A stretch of 24,431 bases of DNA from an uncultured Clostridia bacterium. Lineage in GTDB: Bacteria; Bacillota; Clostridia; TANB77; CAG-508. The stretch is from contig CANQFW010000012.1 of the NCBI GenBank assembly GCA_947599995.1, positions 1-24,431 of the forward strand, read 5' to 3'. Of this stretch, positions 24,104 to 24,431 are shown piece by piece. The translations under genes were made by a program, and so were the position numbers. The notes under the pieces are model-generated. The model saw only the letters and a list, made by a program, of their open reading frames with translations, did not search any database and was not told the origin of the DNA. How positions within the stretch are numbered: the stretch's first letter is position 1; each line of letters starts with the position of its first letter.

Positions 24104-24431
24104 TTATCGTTTTATATTAATAATCTCACTTTTATGTTCGCTTAGAATACGAAATGTATCATTAAATATAACGGAAATGTCATCGAAATTTTCTTTTAAT
24201 GTTTGCTCAAGTTTATTTATTTTATCAGATTGCTGCTTGAAACCTTCTTGCATTTCAGATCTAAGAGAATCAAATTTTTTATCTTGCTGCTTAAAGAGAT
24301 CTTCTATTTTCTCATTCTGTTGTTTAAGACAGGCCTCTATTTTCTCGTCTTGTTGTTTAAGACGGGCCTCTATTTTCTCGTCTTGTTGTTTAAGACGGGC
24401 CTCTATTTTCTCATCTTGTTGTTTAAGACGG
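24104..24431 (-). CDS. Coiled-coil protein with 11-residue tandem repeats, 3' part only
   Basis: The minus strand is open from the window edge to a TAA at 24106-24104 (109 codons). The N-terminus and start lie outside. It begins with tandem copies of R-L-K-Q-Q-D-E-K-I-E-A, followed by decaying copies (C-L-K-Q-Q-N-E-K-I-E-D, L-F-K-Q-Q-D-K-K-F-D-S), then a longer coiled coil (M-Q-E-G-F-K-Q-Q-S-D-K-I-N-K-L-E-Q-T-L) and a short tail ending I-N-I-K-R. It is charged, without hydrophobic segments, and probably forms a long rod or oligomer. Similar Lys/Gln/Glu coils occur in many unrelated proteins, so I give no function. Codon use includes CGT and CGA for Arg but no CGG. Confidence 0.8.
   Translation of the reverse strand, partial: RLKQQDEKIEARLKQQDEKIEARLKQQDEKIEACLKQQNEKIEDLFKQQDKKFDSLRSEMQEGFKQQSDKINKLEQTLKENFDDISVIFNDTFRILSEHKSEIINIKR
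24266..24430 (-). repeat. 33-bp in-frame tandem repeats
   Basis: Five 33-bp units lie end to end (24430-24398, 24397-24365, 24364-24332, 24331-24299, 24298-24266). The first three are nearly identical, the fourth differs at a few sites, and the fifth is strongly diverged. Each encodes 11 residues, so changes in copy number keep the frame. The array may continue past the window edge. Confidence 0.92.

Noticed and set aside
24266..24430. CRISPR array
   Set aside because: The 33-bp units are directly adjacent without spacers and encode a continuous coiled-coil reading frame.

Overview
The window looks like chromosomal DNA of an AT-rich, low-GC Gram-positive bacterium of the Clostridia, probably an uncultured gut-type lineage (inference). 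Support comes from strong AT bias, AGGAGG-type ribosome binding sites, the rimP-nusA-ylxR-infB-rbfA-nrnA-truB order, a glmS ribozyme, a CtsR-like operator before a Clp ATPase, and a pilin-like protein with the GITLIALVITIIV N-terminus common in Clostridia. Four genes start with TTG and one with GTG. The 18 complete 3' ends all use TAA or TAG; none uses TGA.

Layout. 1-271 (-): 5' part of a secreted Asn/Thr-rich protein. 374-3659 (+): an unrecognised 566-aa protein, then a pilin-like protein with a C-terminal LamG-like domain. 3748-11173 (+): a consensus promoter, a leader hairpin, then the translation operon rimP, nusA, ylxR, infB (unusually long, ylxQ missing), rbfA, nrnA, truB. 11190-15611 (+): a second consensus promoter with a long leader hairpin, then a secreted SH3/NlpC-P60 hydrolase, the DNA-uptake protein ComEC and a small membrane-anchored BofC-like protein, ending at a bidirectional terminator. 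15775-18888 (-): clpE-like ATPase and pgsA from a promoter overlapped by a CtsR-type box. 18923-21163 (-): glmS with its ribozyme leader. 21206-21775 (-): a small unrecognised gene. 21823-23988 (+): a MecA/PBP2a-like transpeptidase. 24104-24431 (-): 3' part of a coiled-coil protein with 33-bp tandem repeats.

The main discovery concerns decoding. comEC and the PBP gene are each split into two frames by one extra C, and both breaks fall at the same heptamer GCGGAAT. Upstream reading meets an in-frame CGG; skipping the C gives GGA (Gly) and restores exactly the conserved family sequence (DTDHCQGIL in ComEC, VGIVPGKLG in the PBP). I checked every CGG trinucleotide in the genes by hand. In about 7,400 codons CGG is in frame only three times: these two sites and one near the 3' end of pgsA, also in the context G-CGG-A. 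This suggests that CGG is not a normal arginine codon here but a +1 frameshift signal (or a CGGA four-base codon), perhaps because no tRNA reads CGG.

Functionally the window combines ribosome biogenesis and translation initiation (rimP to truB), cell-envelope synthesis and remodelling (glmS, PBP, NlpC/P60, pgsA), stress proteolysis (clpE) and competence (comEC).
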